A stretch of 64,000 nt of DNA from Inonotus obliquus (Eukaryota > Basidiomycota > Agaricomycetes > Hymenochaetales > Hymenochaetaceae): assembly GCA_032164295.1 (NCBI GenBank), contig JAJHTX010000001.1, positions 1,922,001-1,986,000 of the forward strand, given 5' to 3'. Of the stretch, positions 10,742-22,718 are shown piece after piece (the first letter of the stretch is position 1; each line of letters starts with the position of its first letter). The notes below the pieces were generated by a model. It saw nothing but the letters and a program-made list of their open reading frames with translations. It had not been told where the DNA came from and made no database searches. The position numbers were made by a program, and so were the translations under genes.

Positions 10742-13700
10742 ATGCAACGACAACTCTACTATTCTGTGAGGCATCTTTGTCGCCAATCATGTCGTCGTTG
10801 CCTTTACTCAACTCAAGTCGCAGCGCGTCTCGACGCGTCAGATGCACCCTCGAGTACTCCCCTTCTCAGAAACGTACAAAGCGCGGAGCTTAGCGAATCT
10901 TCAGCTGGTAGTTCTAAGGAGCCGTCAACGTCTATCACGCTAGACGAGCTATTATCATCCCCAGAAGGCACCGGGGGCTCCCGCTTCGTAACCACAAAGG
11001 TTGAAGCCTACCTTGCAGCGCTTCGTGCTGGAGGCATTGAACCTACGCTTGAAGATCTGTCGCGTCTCGCTCCCGGGAAAATCCCTTCTGCAATGTCTTC
11101 TGGCTATGCAGCGGCCTACAATGAACTTTCCCGCCGCCTCTGTAGAACATTCAGCAAGAGTCAGCTTCGACGGTTTTGTCACGAGTTAAAGTTCGATCGC
11201 AAGTATTCGAAATCTGGTAGAAAAAAGGCGGAGTATGCTGAAGCTATTATGGAGAAGGGATGGGGTTGGGAAAACTTGAACGAAGTGGAAAGGCAGAAAA
11301 AGGATGCTAGCGAGGTTGTTGTTAAATGTGAGCCATGGGACTTACTTTGCTAGCTCGATGTGCTGAAGACCATTCTAGCCTTCCCTGTTTCTGCCAGCGA
11401 GCTCTTCCTATTACTTGGAAAAGGTCAGTGAAGTGAAAATACTACTCATGCTCCATTCACTAAAGCCATTTTAGACGGATCGGAACTACTCCAGATTTCC
11501 CAGGATTACAACGTTCATATTTCTGTGAAGCCAGATCCCCTTTCGATTCGTATAGAAGGATTCAGAGCATCTCTTAGGAAACTGGAGGCTATGATAGCTG
11601 AGCGGAAAAAGGTTCGTTTTATATAATTTTGCCAGAACCATCAGTAATTTTTTCCCTAGTCTTTCACGGAAGAGAGATTGGAACTACCGACTCGAGAACC
11701 ATTATCGACTAGCCTTCTCCAGCAGGTTTCGAGAACTGCCAATGCATTCATTGAGAATGTTGGAAATGATGGAAAAGTGCGTTTTTGTGTCCCTACCCGA
11801 CATGGATTTCCAGCTCATGTTTCCTGGAAGATCCGGATACGTGCTATGAGTCCACAGCGACTGAAGTTAGCTAAACGATTGGCTCTCCGTGCTGCAGTGC
11901 AAGTTCGTCTGAAGTTCTCATTCACTTACCTCTACTTTTACTAAAGTCTCTCAGATACGACATAGTCTTCATACACCATTCACAGCTTTGCTTCCGCCAC
12001 CACAAAGTGCCTTTGTTCTCGAGGAATCTCCGTCTTCATATGCATTGTTTCCTTTCACTCCTCAACGATCATTACCGTGGACGAAGGAATCCGGAAGCAC
12101 TTTTCGCAGTCGAAAAGTAAGCGATTGGCTGGGCGACGGTAATAGACATGTTACATTGTTTTCCGCAGACCTTTCAGGTCGCAAAGGCAGGCTGGTCAAT
12201 GAGAAGAGGTGATTATTTTCCGTTTCTGCATAGAAGACTAAGTGACTTATGTATCCGTAGCGAGAGCTTAGCATTGGAAGACATAATCAATACTTCTTTC
12301 GGGGGTGTCGCAGGGAGTTATACGATTAACGCATCGTCAGTGCTTCATCTTGATGAAGGTACACCAACTCACTTGATCTTCCCAACAGAACTGGCCATAT
12401 CCTGATTATGGGCACCTCACAGCAAGATCAGTCGAGTATACTCCCGCCATTTCCGGGACGTTGGCATTATAGCGAGTTGTTGGACTGGATAAAGGACGGC
12501 GCTGGATATCGTATATTTGTGCCGTGGTACATTATTACCCCTTTGTTTCTCTCCCTTCTCGTCCGAACTGACGATGTTTTCTAGCTTACCATCTCCGCTT
12601 CACTCTGCACCACCGACTCAAGAGAAAATTGTGCACCGACTGACTTATCGTTGTCTCGAACAGGACACGACTCAATCGCAAGTACTCGAAACATCGAGTT
12701 TCTCTCCAGTGAAGATTATCCGGGTAGAGATGGTAATCAATAGGCAGAAGCTGGAAGAACCTGAGCCTTTTGTTGGCGAACCAACAAGCGTCGAGGAGCA
12801 AGAGGAAACCTCGATAGCGTCTGAGCTGGACAAATTACTCATTGATGAGTATACCCAGTTGGATCATGAGCCAGAAGGGATACTGGACCTGGAAAAGAGT
12901 GATCCAGTAACCGAAAGTACTTCGAGTGCCCAAGGCGTAGTGGAAGGTACTGAATCCATTCAATTGCAACAATCGGACTCCTCCATCGATCATACCAGCC
13001 ATGAAACAATGTCGGATGTTCTTTCTTCTGGCGCCAACGAGAACGTCTCTGCTGTGGAGAGTGCCGATACGTCGACTGCCGACTCTGGCGATGAGACCAA
13101 CGATGAGCTTTCGTGCTACAGAGGCGAAGAGTTGGAAGTACTGGTTGCTCTTCCTGATCGGTAAGTGTATTTGCAAAGGAAAGGACTATCTGATATCCAA
13201 GCTCTACCCTAGGCCTATGGATCTGAAGCTCACCGCCCTTGGTTCTGTTGAATCTGTTTCTGTTCTCACACTTCCCGAGCTTCACAATTACATCAGCTCG
13301 CTGAAGGCATAGTCAGTGTTCCGGTATCATCAGTATTCTTACTATATTCTAATTCATCTTCATAGTCTTGATAATACTGAGACTGAAAATAGTCCTCCCG
13401 AGCCACCTCTCTTTATCGAGGACGGTGGAGACCGATACATTCTCGACTTGAACGCTAGCGTTCGTCAGAGTGTAGAAACTCTTAATGTAGATCATGGTGT
13501 ACCTCTGGATCTTGACTCGCCTCGATTAGACGATCTCGGCGAACGTCGCATACTGACAACCACCGAGAGTATCTATGATTTGGAATCTGGTCAGAAGATT
13601 GCGAATTGCGAGGTTTGTTTCAATTCATCCTAATAACTGCTTAGGAGAGCTGATATACTTCTTCGCGTGTTAGGTGAACTGCAAAGGAGCTCCATCGGGG

Positions 13701-13835
13701 GAGAACTGGACATCATTCCTCACAGATATCGACTACATCACCTCGTTCAATTACAAGACCAAGCAAGCACCCGCAGCAAGCAACTTATTCACCTTGGGTG
13801 AACAAAATTCTGATGGAAGTGACTCGTTCTTTTAA
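10742..13835 (+). CDS. SLS1: Sls1-like mitochondrial inner-membrane-associated translation factor
   Basis: Eleven exons (10742-11327, 11379-11423, 11475-11611, 11660-11902, 11955-12208, 12261-12335, 12389-12526, 12585-13160, 13213-13311, 13366-13612, 13674-13835), 853 residues. In yeast Sls1 links mitochondrial transcription and translation at the inner membrane. The first 25 residues (MQRQLYYSVRHLCRQSCRR) are basic, lack acidic residues and look like a mitochondrial targeting peptide. Then follow the block RTFSKSQLRRFCHELKFDR...KKAEYAEAIMEKGWGW, and a segment FPVSASELFLLLGKDGSELLQISQDYNVHISVKP that resembles the KH-like part of the family. A long acidic, low-complexity stretch sits in exon 8. 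Start at 10742 is chosen for the presequence; 10688 is in frame. It ends 111 bp from the convergent SPB1 stop. Membership rests on remembered family pattern only; another mitochondrial RNA-binding protein is possible. Confidence 0.62.
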
Positions 13836-13946
13836 TCGCCATGCAGCATATATAGACATTTTTGCATGTGACATGAAACGTAGTGTACAATGCAACAAAT
13901 CTAATAGAAATGCAAGTAAGAGAGACGCTGGGAACAGCACATTCCA

Positions 13947-16900
13947 TTAGTGTCTTTTCTTGTTCGCTTTTTCGCGCCGTTTCTTTGCCCGGAGCTGTGG
14001 TAGAGCGTCAGATAAGTGTAGAGTTCATTCGTGAAAAGCGTTACCTCTTTCTTTCCTCTCGAGTCAACCATTCTGTATCGACCTTTGACTCCTTTCGGCC
14101 GCCCTTTCAATGCCTTTTGGGCACCTTTGGCAACAACCACCTTTACCTCTGACTTCTTTTGCTTCGCCTTAGAAAGTCCCTTTAGCATTAGCTTCTGAAT
14201 CTGTTGAGCCTTTTCCCGTTCAGTCATGTCCGCCGACTCGTTCACTCCCTCTGCCTTCTTCATGGCTTTCTGTAACTTCTGCATCGCTTTGAACTTCTTC
14301 CGAGCCTTTGCCTCCGCGACTTTTTTAATCGGACGTGCGTCCAATGCTCTTTGTCTGGCACGGAGCATGTCTACGGCTTCTTTTGTTACTGGTATATTAG
14401 GCTTGTAATGCTTTGCCTCGTCATCGAGGAACCATGCGGGTAAGTCGTCCTTCGAGTTGAGGGAGTACCGGTTAAAGCCATCGTCGATCAGTTGTGACTT
14501 CGTCTTCTCTCTATTGACGAGCTGCTGCGCTAGCGTCACTGCTTCGGCTGTTGTGAGTCCGTGCTCTGTGCGAAGTATTTTAGCTTTATTTATAACTTGG
14601 ATAGGTAGACCTACTCAGAATCTCTGCTTGCTTGAGCTTGTCCTCGTCAACACCGTCAGCGTCCCACATGTCAACATCGTCCTTATCCTGCGGGACAACC
14701 TCAAAATTGTCCTTGTCCTTATGAAGTGATCGGTCATGGGATACGAGTGCTGACAAAAAGTTGTGAACAATTACCTCACTACCGCTGGACCCCTCCTCCT
14801 CCTCCTCCTCCTCCTCCTCCTCCTCACTCGACCCTGGTTCGCTGTCACTCGCTTCGTCATCTTCAATATTATCGACATCGACACCTTTGAATATGTCCTG
14901 GTCGAACCATATTTGTGCCGATCGACTCGTGCTGCCACCATTGAGACTCGATACAAGCTTAGTCTTCTTAGAGGTTGGTTCTGTTGAAATAGCCAGCTTT
15001 CGCTTTCTTGTTTTCGCGGGTGCTTGAGGTGCCTCGTCACTCGAGCTATCATCATCTGAGGAGCCACTTTCATCCGATTTCAGCTTGACTTGTTCCATGG
15101 CGTCCCATCCTCGTTCACCATCGTTGGACTCGTTTTCATCCTCCTGCTCCCTAGCTTCATCGAAGCCGCGCCAATCTTCTTTCTCTTTCTCTTTGCGAGC
15201 TTCTCTGGCCTTGGCTTTTGCATCCCTCTCGTTTAATCGCTCCTTGTACGTGTCATACAGAGTATCGAGCTCGGCTTCAAGCCCTGCAATCCTAGCTTCC
15301 TCGTCAGAATCGGAGTCGCTATCTGACAAATTCCTGTCTATTGCATCGTCCTCGCTGTCGTCCTCGTCATGTTGTCCAAGAAGTCCGGAAACAGAGCGTT
15401 TCTCTCGAAGGTTTTTCTCTGCAACTTGGAGGTCGAAGAAATCTTCTTGTCCGCCCCCCAGGTTCGCATCGTTCTGCTCGAGCCCGATATCTAGAGGTGC
15501 CGTCATTTGAAGTTGCATTCGTTGTATGGTTCGAGTTTTAGCTTCGTTTGCTTTGCGCCGTTCGCGTTTCGCCCTTGCTGAAGCTTCGGCATTGAGTCGC
15601 TCAAGCTAACAGTGAAGGCCTAGGATTGAGAATAGTGAAACAGAATGCATGCAGCAATACTCGCCTCTTCTTCGATAGCCTGCTCTTGATCCACTTCTTC
15701 TACAGTTTCTACCTTCTCTGTGAGCTCCTCGGCGGGCACCACCTTTACGTCTAGTCCGAGCTTCAAACCAATAAGCGTTAGGACAATACAATGAGGCTGC
15801 TCGTACCTCCTCTCGTAAGGTCTTGCGCCATTTGATCAATGCCTTGAAATCACCTCTGCCTAATACCTTGAGGTCTGCACAATTTGCTAAGACGTCATGC
15901 GTCGTAATATCAAGGGACGTCCACCTAAATATCGACATCAAATTTTAGTCAATAGGATTCAGGACAGGCACTCACTCCTTTTCCTCCTCGGTCTTAAATA
16001 TGATGCAGTTGGTACTACCCAGGAATGCAACGGGATCAGAACACCTGACGAATTCAGATGCGAAGCTAGTCTTGTGGAGAGTATAATCGCCTTCTGTATA
16101 ACCGTCTCGATGTCGTCGTTTCTTCTCTGGCATGAACACATTCGCATGTGCATGTGCAGATATGGTTCCTTTGTCCGCGCCGACTGCTGAAGAAGTTAGC
16201 TCTTTAAACGCGTGCTTCGGGTCCAGGAACTTCGGGTCGATGAATTTCGGAGCAAGAAAGTCTCTACACACGACGAAAATCTCGGCGGAGACGTTTCTAT
16301 TTGCTCACTATCAGAAACTTTCATTTTAACGGAAATATCTGCTACGCACCTCGAGGAAGGTGGCTTGGTTGCCTCAACCTTTCCAAAAAGTTGGGTGAAG
16401 ATCCACATTAGACTGTTGTAGTCCGCACTCCTGAAGACTTTCGTCACGAAAGTGCCTCCCTTCATCAAGAACTCGACAGCAAGTTTCAAACTCATGAGCA
16501 CAAGCTCTGATTGGCTGTACGCATCCTGCACCCAAGCGGTACCAACGTTCGGTGCACCATCATGCAGTACGACATCGGCTTTCCAGTCCTTGAGTTCGTT
16601 TCTAATGAGATTGCGGCAGGTCGGTGTTGTGATATCAGAGACGAAGGTGGACACGCGTGGAATAGGCTTTATAGGGACTAAATCCACACCTATGACGGAG
16701 GCAATGAATAAGTTCCGGGCGCACTAAAGCACGCTTGAGTAGCACGCTCACCAACGATGATGCTATTGACCGGCATGTACTTGCTAGCTACTTGCAACCA
16801 ACCTCCGGGTGCAGCACACAAATCTACGCAACATCGAGCCGACTCAAGGAAATTGTATTTTTTGTTTAACTGGATTAGTTTGAAGGCAGACCGGGCACGG

Positions 16901-17030
16901 TATCCCTGTTCCCTGTCAAAGCGGTAAGTGTGAATGTCTGGTGGTGAAATGAGGATGGCTCGACGCACTTTGCTAGCTTGTAGTACTTGTCCAGCCGACC
17001 TTTCCCCGTCTTTTTTTGAGCTTTCCCCAT
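13947..17030 (-). CDS. SPB1: Spb1-type rRNA 2'-O-ribose methyltransferase
   Basis: Ten exons (17030-16969, 16912-16752, 16689-16350, 16296-15976, 15924-15807, 15760-15665, 15605-14775, 14717-14615, 14565-14045, 13994-13947), 866 residues. Spb1 acts in the nucleolus on 27S pre-rRNA and methylates the A-loop of 25S rRNA. The FtsJ/RrmJ-like domain is at the N-terminus: [43 protein letters not shown] motif [36 protein letters not shown] and [11 protein letters not shown], which supply the K-D-K-E catalytic set. A middle acidic part contains an 11-Glu run coded by a CTC repeat near 14790-14826. The Spb1_C domain ends the protein ([36 protein letters not shown]). Intron 6 (15664-15606) appears to start with GC, not GT. 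The gene diverges from ELP4. Confidence 0.95.
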
Positions 17031-17237
17031 ATTAGCAGCTCGTGATAATACGAGATTTAAGTTACCCTATTTCTATATCAGCCTGCTTGGTGGGTTAGCG
17101 GTTGAACTTCACGTCGACCAGCGGAGGGGTGAAGCAGCAGGAAGCTCGCCTAATGGCCAACTTTTTTTGAAGAGACTCTTAGAGATTTGCGCCGAATAGG
17201 ATTAGCGCTACCTCATTAGGGTTGGCATACAACCACC
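17031..17237. promoter_or_regulatory. Bidirectional promoter SPB1/ELP4
   Basis: Only 207 bp separate the start codons of two divergent genes, so they must share their core promoter. I see no good TATA box in either direction, which fits housekeeping genes. A CCTCATTAGGG-like segment lies close to the ELP4 start. Confidence 0.55.
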
Positions 17238-18808
17238 ATGTCGTCCTTCAAACGCAAGACCGCATCTGCACCTCAAAAACTTCCAAGCGGCGCGAGGCAG
17301 TCCTCAGTCTCGCCCAATATTCTTCTAACCTCCTCAGGGATACCATCCCTCGATGATATCTTAGGCGGTGGTATTCAACTCGGCACAAGTCTACTCATTC
17401 TCAACCCAGACCCTCATTCGGCCCACACCGATCTTCTGCAGAAATATTTCATCGCACAAGGATTGGCCAGCGATCAAACTGTGCATGTCTTTGACTCAGA
17501 CGCAAGACCCTTGATTGAGTCATGCATGTGGATGCCAGGAGCGACCGCAACTTCGATTCATAACGAGGCTAATGACTCCGTGGATGTGAGCGAAGGAAAG
17601 GTCAAAATTGCTTGGCGCTACGAACACATGCAGAAGTTCAAGACCACCGTCTCTGCGCGTGAATCTGACCAGTATGTGAGTTCATTGACTTTTCAGAAAG
17701 TTCAGGCCAAAACTCAAACTAGAGAAGAATACTGTCGACCGTTTGACCTTTCATGTCAGATCCCTTCTGACACCATTGAAACCCTTCTTACTGCCGGACT
17801 ACTGCGATTAGAGGATTCCTGTCTCCAAGACTCAGAGAATGCTTATGAATCTGTCCTCCAGCAAGCCAAGAAGATAGTTGAAGATCTCGGTGAATAGTAA
17901 GTATTCCGATTTCTGCAACGACATTCCCGACCTTAACGATTCGCGCAGTCCGATAAACAAACGAAAGGTGACTCGCCTCAGCATACCTGCGTTCTCGTCC
18001 CCAGTCTGGGGTGATTCGGACTCTGGTGTACGTGCTGACATCTATCATAGAGTGCCTCAGTCTCTAATAGCTGAAACAGAACATTCTACGGTTTCTGTTG
18101 CGACTTCGCGTGTTGCTGCGACGCAATGAACTGATTTGTGCGTTCGTCACTATTCCCGCACACATGTCTTCGGACGCCTGGGCGGGAGAAGGATGGACAG
18201 AAAAGCTCACATGGGCATCCGATGCTTGCATCACACTAGGCTCCTTCGCTGGTTAGCATCATTGTCCGATTTGACCACTGTTCTAAGTGTAACTAACATT
18301 ATGAAACCTAGCCGATCCCGCAAACTCCGCACTCTTCCCTTCGCATCATGGCGTATTGAATATTCATCGACTTCCATGTGTCCAAACGTTGGTACCCGCT
18401 AGCGATAGATTTTCGACGCTGCGCGGTCTTTCGGCTCCGACATCTTCCATATCCTCTGGAGGCATCGGTGAAAATAATCTGGCGTTCAAATGTACGCGGA
18501 AGCGGTTTATCATTGAAACATTCCATCTTGACATCGATGGAGGAGTCGGAGAACGCCGTACGACTCCAACGGCTTCCTCAATTGCCATCCAAGAAGGGAC
18601 TATGCAGAAGATGGCTTCCCAGCATGAATCCAAACAGCCCTCTAAAGTGATGATTGAGATGGAAGGCCAGACGAAATCTATCAAGATCTCCGACTCAAGT
18701 ATAACTGTCGAGACAAAATCAACCAACCAAGAGAAGGAGGATGTGAAGAAGAAAGCGAAGAAGAGAGTTGGTTTCCTGGTGGACCGTCCTGATATATTCG
18801 ATTATTAG
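17238..18808 (+). CDS. ELP4: Elongator complex protein 4
   Basis: Four exons (17238-17896, 17949-18027, 18071-18251, 18312-18808), 471 residues. Elp4 with Elp5 and Elp6 forms a RecA-like hexameric ring of Elongator, which modifies U34 of tRNAs. Seen: TSSGIPSLDDILGGGIQLGTSLLIL near the N-terminus, KYFIAQGL, the block RLSIPAFSSPVWGD, then LRFLLRLRVLLRRNELICAFVTIPAHM, and NNLAFKCTRKRFIIETFHLDIDGG near the end, all in the order known for the family. No canonical Walker A lysine is present, as expected for Elp4. The C-terminal 90 residues are lysine-rich and less conserved. Intron 2 is only 43 nt, close to the lower limit for splicing in this window. Confidence 0.92.
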
Positions 18809-19129
18809 CTCGATTTTGCATCGTTGCTATTTTATGCGGTTGACGACTGTCTACCTTGTAGTTGCCTTAGCGCTGTTCGAGAAATTCGCCAAAGGAGTCA
18901 AGATTGCCATGTGTATGTTATATTGTTGCAGGTATAGTAGTCCATTTTGGCCAAAACATGAATGCATAGGTATGAGGGGAGGCCTTCCGGTATGAGGCGC
19001 CAAAAAAAAGAATGCGTAATCGCATCTACTGAATTACGAAGTTCAAGAGAAAGTTGGATACGATGCCCACTGGGCTATATAAAATGCGGCAGTCAGAACC
19101 TGATGGGACGAAAATAGAATATAAAGAAG
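18809..19129. other. Convergent 3' intergenic region
   Basis: 321 bp between the stop codons of two convergent genes. It contains a TATATAAAA-like string near 19075-19082, but no gene follows in that direction, so I take it as 3' sequence. Nothing else seen. Confidence 0.4.
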
Positions 19130-22100
19130 TTAAGGGCTAAATAAGCCCAGCGATCTGAGGGATGAGGTGACTCTCCGCACATCATCCGCGTCTGTCGAAC
19201 CGGACGCGACCAGCTCTGAAGCAGGTTCCCATACGCGTTCGAAATCGTCGTTCCTTGACGAGCCTTCGCGAACCACTTCAGAAGAAACAGCGGTTTCGGC
19301 CCACGCGATCGAAGCTGAGGTGTTGACGAGCGCCCACGAACGGAACGTCTCAGAAGCCTCAGATCCGAAGAACAGGGAACCTGTCGGGGAAGAAAAGGAA
19401 GACACGGAGAAAGCGATATCCTGCGGTCTGACGAAGCCGAACAGGGCAAACTCGAGGACAGGAAGGGAGGAAAGGGACTCGGCCAAAACAGGATTGTCTG
19501 GAGGAAGGTTCGACGATAATATATGCGAAACGAGATCCATGGCGATAGAGGTGTTAGAAATAGATGAAAAATAATTTAATAATACATGATCCAAGAAGTC
19601 GAAAGTACCAAATTCGCGGGGATCTGTAGTCACCGCAGTGATGTCGGGTAGGTCGGTTCCATCCGGAAGTGCGCTAAGCACTTCGCCAGAATATATGATA
19701 GCTCTGGATGTCGCGTCCCTACTCAGAGCGGAAGCTTGTAAGCCAACGCCTTCCCTGCCGTCAGGAAACGGCAACCGCAAACCCAGAAGATCGACCACGC
19801 CGTACACGGGCCGGTCGCGAAAGCAGAATTGAGAAAAAAGGGAAGTTGGTAAAGGGGGGTCGAGACCAAAAGCTCCAGTCTCTAAGGTGTCGATGCGTGC
19901 CAGCTGTTCCACGTCAAGTGCCGGGTAACACGAAATAGGAGCCGGAAATTGTGCTGAGGAGGTGTTCGACATAAGGTCTGTGAGAGGCGTGCCGCCAGGG
20001 GATGCAGTAGCATCGAAAGGAATGAGAAACGCCGAGTTGCGGACAGCATCTTTGAATGTCTCCAGTTCAGGCCATTGTCGCTGAAGAATGGAAGTCCAAT
20101 AGTTAGCGAGAGCCCTTTCTCTCTGAGTAGATGATGCTAATAGTGCATAAACAATCAGGATCCCAACAGGCCCGCAACTATCTACTTGACTACACACCTT
20201 TAGCATTAGAGTACATCCGGTCCAATGCCGCCTCGGCCGTACTCGACACTGCTTCAACCTGTGCATCCGAAGGCGATGACTGTCGGAAAGTAGCCTTCTG
20301 AGGGGTCACTGTTTGCGAAGCGAAATCGAACATGAAGCCGGATACATTGAGAGTGAAACGACGATCGGCATCATCGGCAGTGCCATCAATGCTCGACAAG
20401 TCAGACCATGGAGCATTAGAAACGAACATCTGTAGGCTGGCTGCCCCACTAATATCCTCGGTCATCACCAGATTCCAAAGCATGGCAGTTTGTGCCCATT
20501 TGGTACGATTTGGCGAAGCTGCGCTGTTGATACCCGGTTCGACATCAATGAGTCGAGCCTGATTGGTACAGAGTCCATCTGCTGACACCCCCGCTGCGCT
20601 AATGACTGCATCGGACATCTTCTCGCCGGTGAAATTTGAAGCGAAGATGTCGTTGACATCGTTCAGTAATAGGAACATGGACCGAGCAAGAGGTCTGCAA
20701 GAACCACTATTGCTTGTGCATACACACGTTGCGTCCAGAGTGCAAGACGCTCCCGTCTGGTTCCCACTGCACACTATGGCGCCGCTTCTTCGTTGAGAAA
20801 GACCAACAGGAAGGGCGATGGCAAGAGCTATGCCTAGAATTATAATAATCACAACCGTCCATAAACGTCTCTTTCTCCGCCGTTCGTCGAACGTAGCAGC
20901 CTTGGCGGCTGATGGTGAATCAGCGGAAGAGGAATAGAGCTCTTCCTTACCCATCCGAACACGAGAAAACAAGGATGAACGCTGGCCGTCGCCCGCCTTT
21001 GTGTCGAGCTGTATATAGGTACCACGATAACCCGACCGTTGATCAGCGTATGGAACAGAAACCTCTTGGTAATGGAACTCGTTACGCTTGTCCGACCCAT
21101 CAGGAAAGCGGCCCCTGCTAAGCAGTCCCGAAAGATCCTCAGCTCGTTTTGCAAGGGTAGGTAGGGGGATTGCCTCCTCCGAACTTTGAATTTCTTTGCC
21201 ATTTGGAATTATAGCTGGAGGATTATTACCGATGGGAATAGGAGGTAATGGACGTTGTCTCAACCAAGCCATATACTTCGCTCGTCTTACAACCGAATTG
21301 TGTGATATACGTGATACCAAAGAAGAAACGACGCTCTTAATTGACTGATTTCGTTGCAGGGCCGTTCGCAAGCTCGGCGGTCCATTTTGCTCTGCCTTTG
21401 ACCGTGAACGTGTGTACGAGGTTGCCTTTGAGAAGTCCGCTGCAGGTCGTGTTGAGGACGAACTAACCACCACTCCGGATCGATGCTGATCCCCTTCCTC
21501 CGGTTTCCCATAATCTTCCTCAGAGAAACCGTCAGTATGACGAACATTTCGTGGCGCATCAGCTCGATGATCCGGTGGCTTCGACGTGATCGAGGTAGAG
21601 GTCATAATAGACCTGTTCGATGCCACAGGCGAGACATCCGCACTCTCGGGTTGCTGCATAGTGGAAACGATTCGAAGGGCAGGGACAACGCCCACTGGAC
21701 GCGCTTCGACCCCACCACGTAGAACAGTAATGCTTGGAATCCGAATAGCTGACTGTACCTGTCCGTCGCTTGTGTGTCCTGTCTCAGAGTATTCTCTAGA
21801 TATACGTTCCGAATCCGAGTTGTTCGATCGCCGATCATCTTGGACCATTGCTCGACAGTTTGTTGTCACCCCGCTTTCCGTAGACAACAGATCCGATGGG
21901 TAGAAAGGTGGAATAGATTGATGAGGTCTAGGCGCATCTACCATCGTTTTATCTTGGACCATCTGATGTGATCCCACGCCTGCTCCCAAAACAGCTCGAT
22001 TCCTGCCATTATGCAGTTTGTCTCCTGGGAAAGGATCTGGAGTCTGTGATAGAAGTGATGTGATGAATGAGGTCGTAAGAAGTCGCTCCTCGCTGGGGTC

Positions 22101-22718
22101 AATACTGATTCCGGACGTAGCATCGCTCCAGTCTAATAATGAAGATGCTGCAGCCACAGAGCGCGGAGTCTCTGGACGCTTTGATAGCGCGCGCTCAGAA
22201 ATAGGAGGGTGCGGTAGAGGATTCTTCCGATAGACAAGAGGGCGAGTTGGCTGATAGCTCGTGGAAGGGCGAGTCGGCAGTGAAGGTAGTGGATTGGAGG
22301 GGTTTTTACCCGGCGCGGGTACCATGCTCTTTCCCATAGCATTGGAGATATCATACTTGGACGAGGGAAGGGACTTTACGCTTCGTGAATCTTGGCCATT
22401 TGCACGACCCGATAAAGTGGAAGATGAACGGGAGCGAGGCGTGGTTGGGCTGTCAAAGTGGAACCGACTCGGGGTTTCATAGTCGGGAACGGAAGGGGGT
22501 AAACGTACGGTAAAGCTCGTCGGAGTGCCAACTCTCGATAAAGTCGGAGTCGGTATCTCTGTAGGAGGAGCAGGGAATTGCGATATGCCCGATAGCTCGC
22601 TCCCAGCACAACTAATAGCACTTCCCGCTATACCAGACGCGTTGGTACCAAGGGATACAACAGAAGTATGTAAAGGCCTATGAAGTAGTTCCTCGTCTAA
22701 GCCAGACTGGTTCGACAT
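19130..22718 (-). CDS. Large single-pass (type II-like) membrane protein, unidentified
   Basis: Two exons (22718-20198, 20136-19130), 1175 residues. I do not recognise the family. The first 610 residues are rich in Ser, Pro, Arg and Thr, of low complexity, and look disordered and probably phosphorylated. One strong membrane segment follows a run of basic residues (ERRRKRRLWTVVIIIILGIA, about residues 612-640), which predicts an N-terminus in the cytosol. The remaining 530 residues look lumenal or extracellular: a short cysteine-rich part (CSGNQTGASCTLDATCVC), then a folded domain with several N-glycosylation sequons (NQT, NFT, NRT, NVS, NTS). Such an architecture would suit a plasma-membrane or cell-wall sensor, but that is inference. 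Promoter side faces the Ngl2-type gene across 1 kb. The gene call is firm because of length and continuous frame. Confidence 0.8.

Noticed and set aside
14763..14987. Plus-strand ORF with a run of leucines
   Set aside because: It is the antisense shadow of the Glu repeat in SPB1 and has no gene-like flanks.
19075..19082. TATATAAA string
   Set aside because: It lies between two convergent stop codons with no gene downstream in that orientation, so a promoter role is unlikely.
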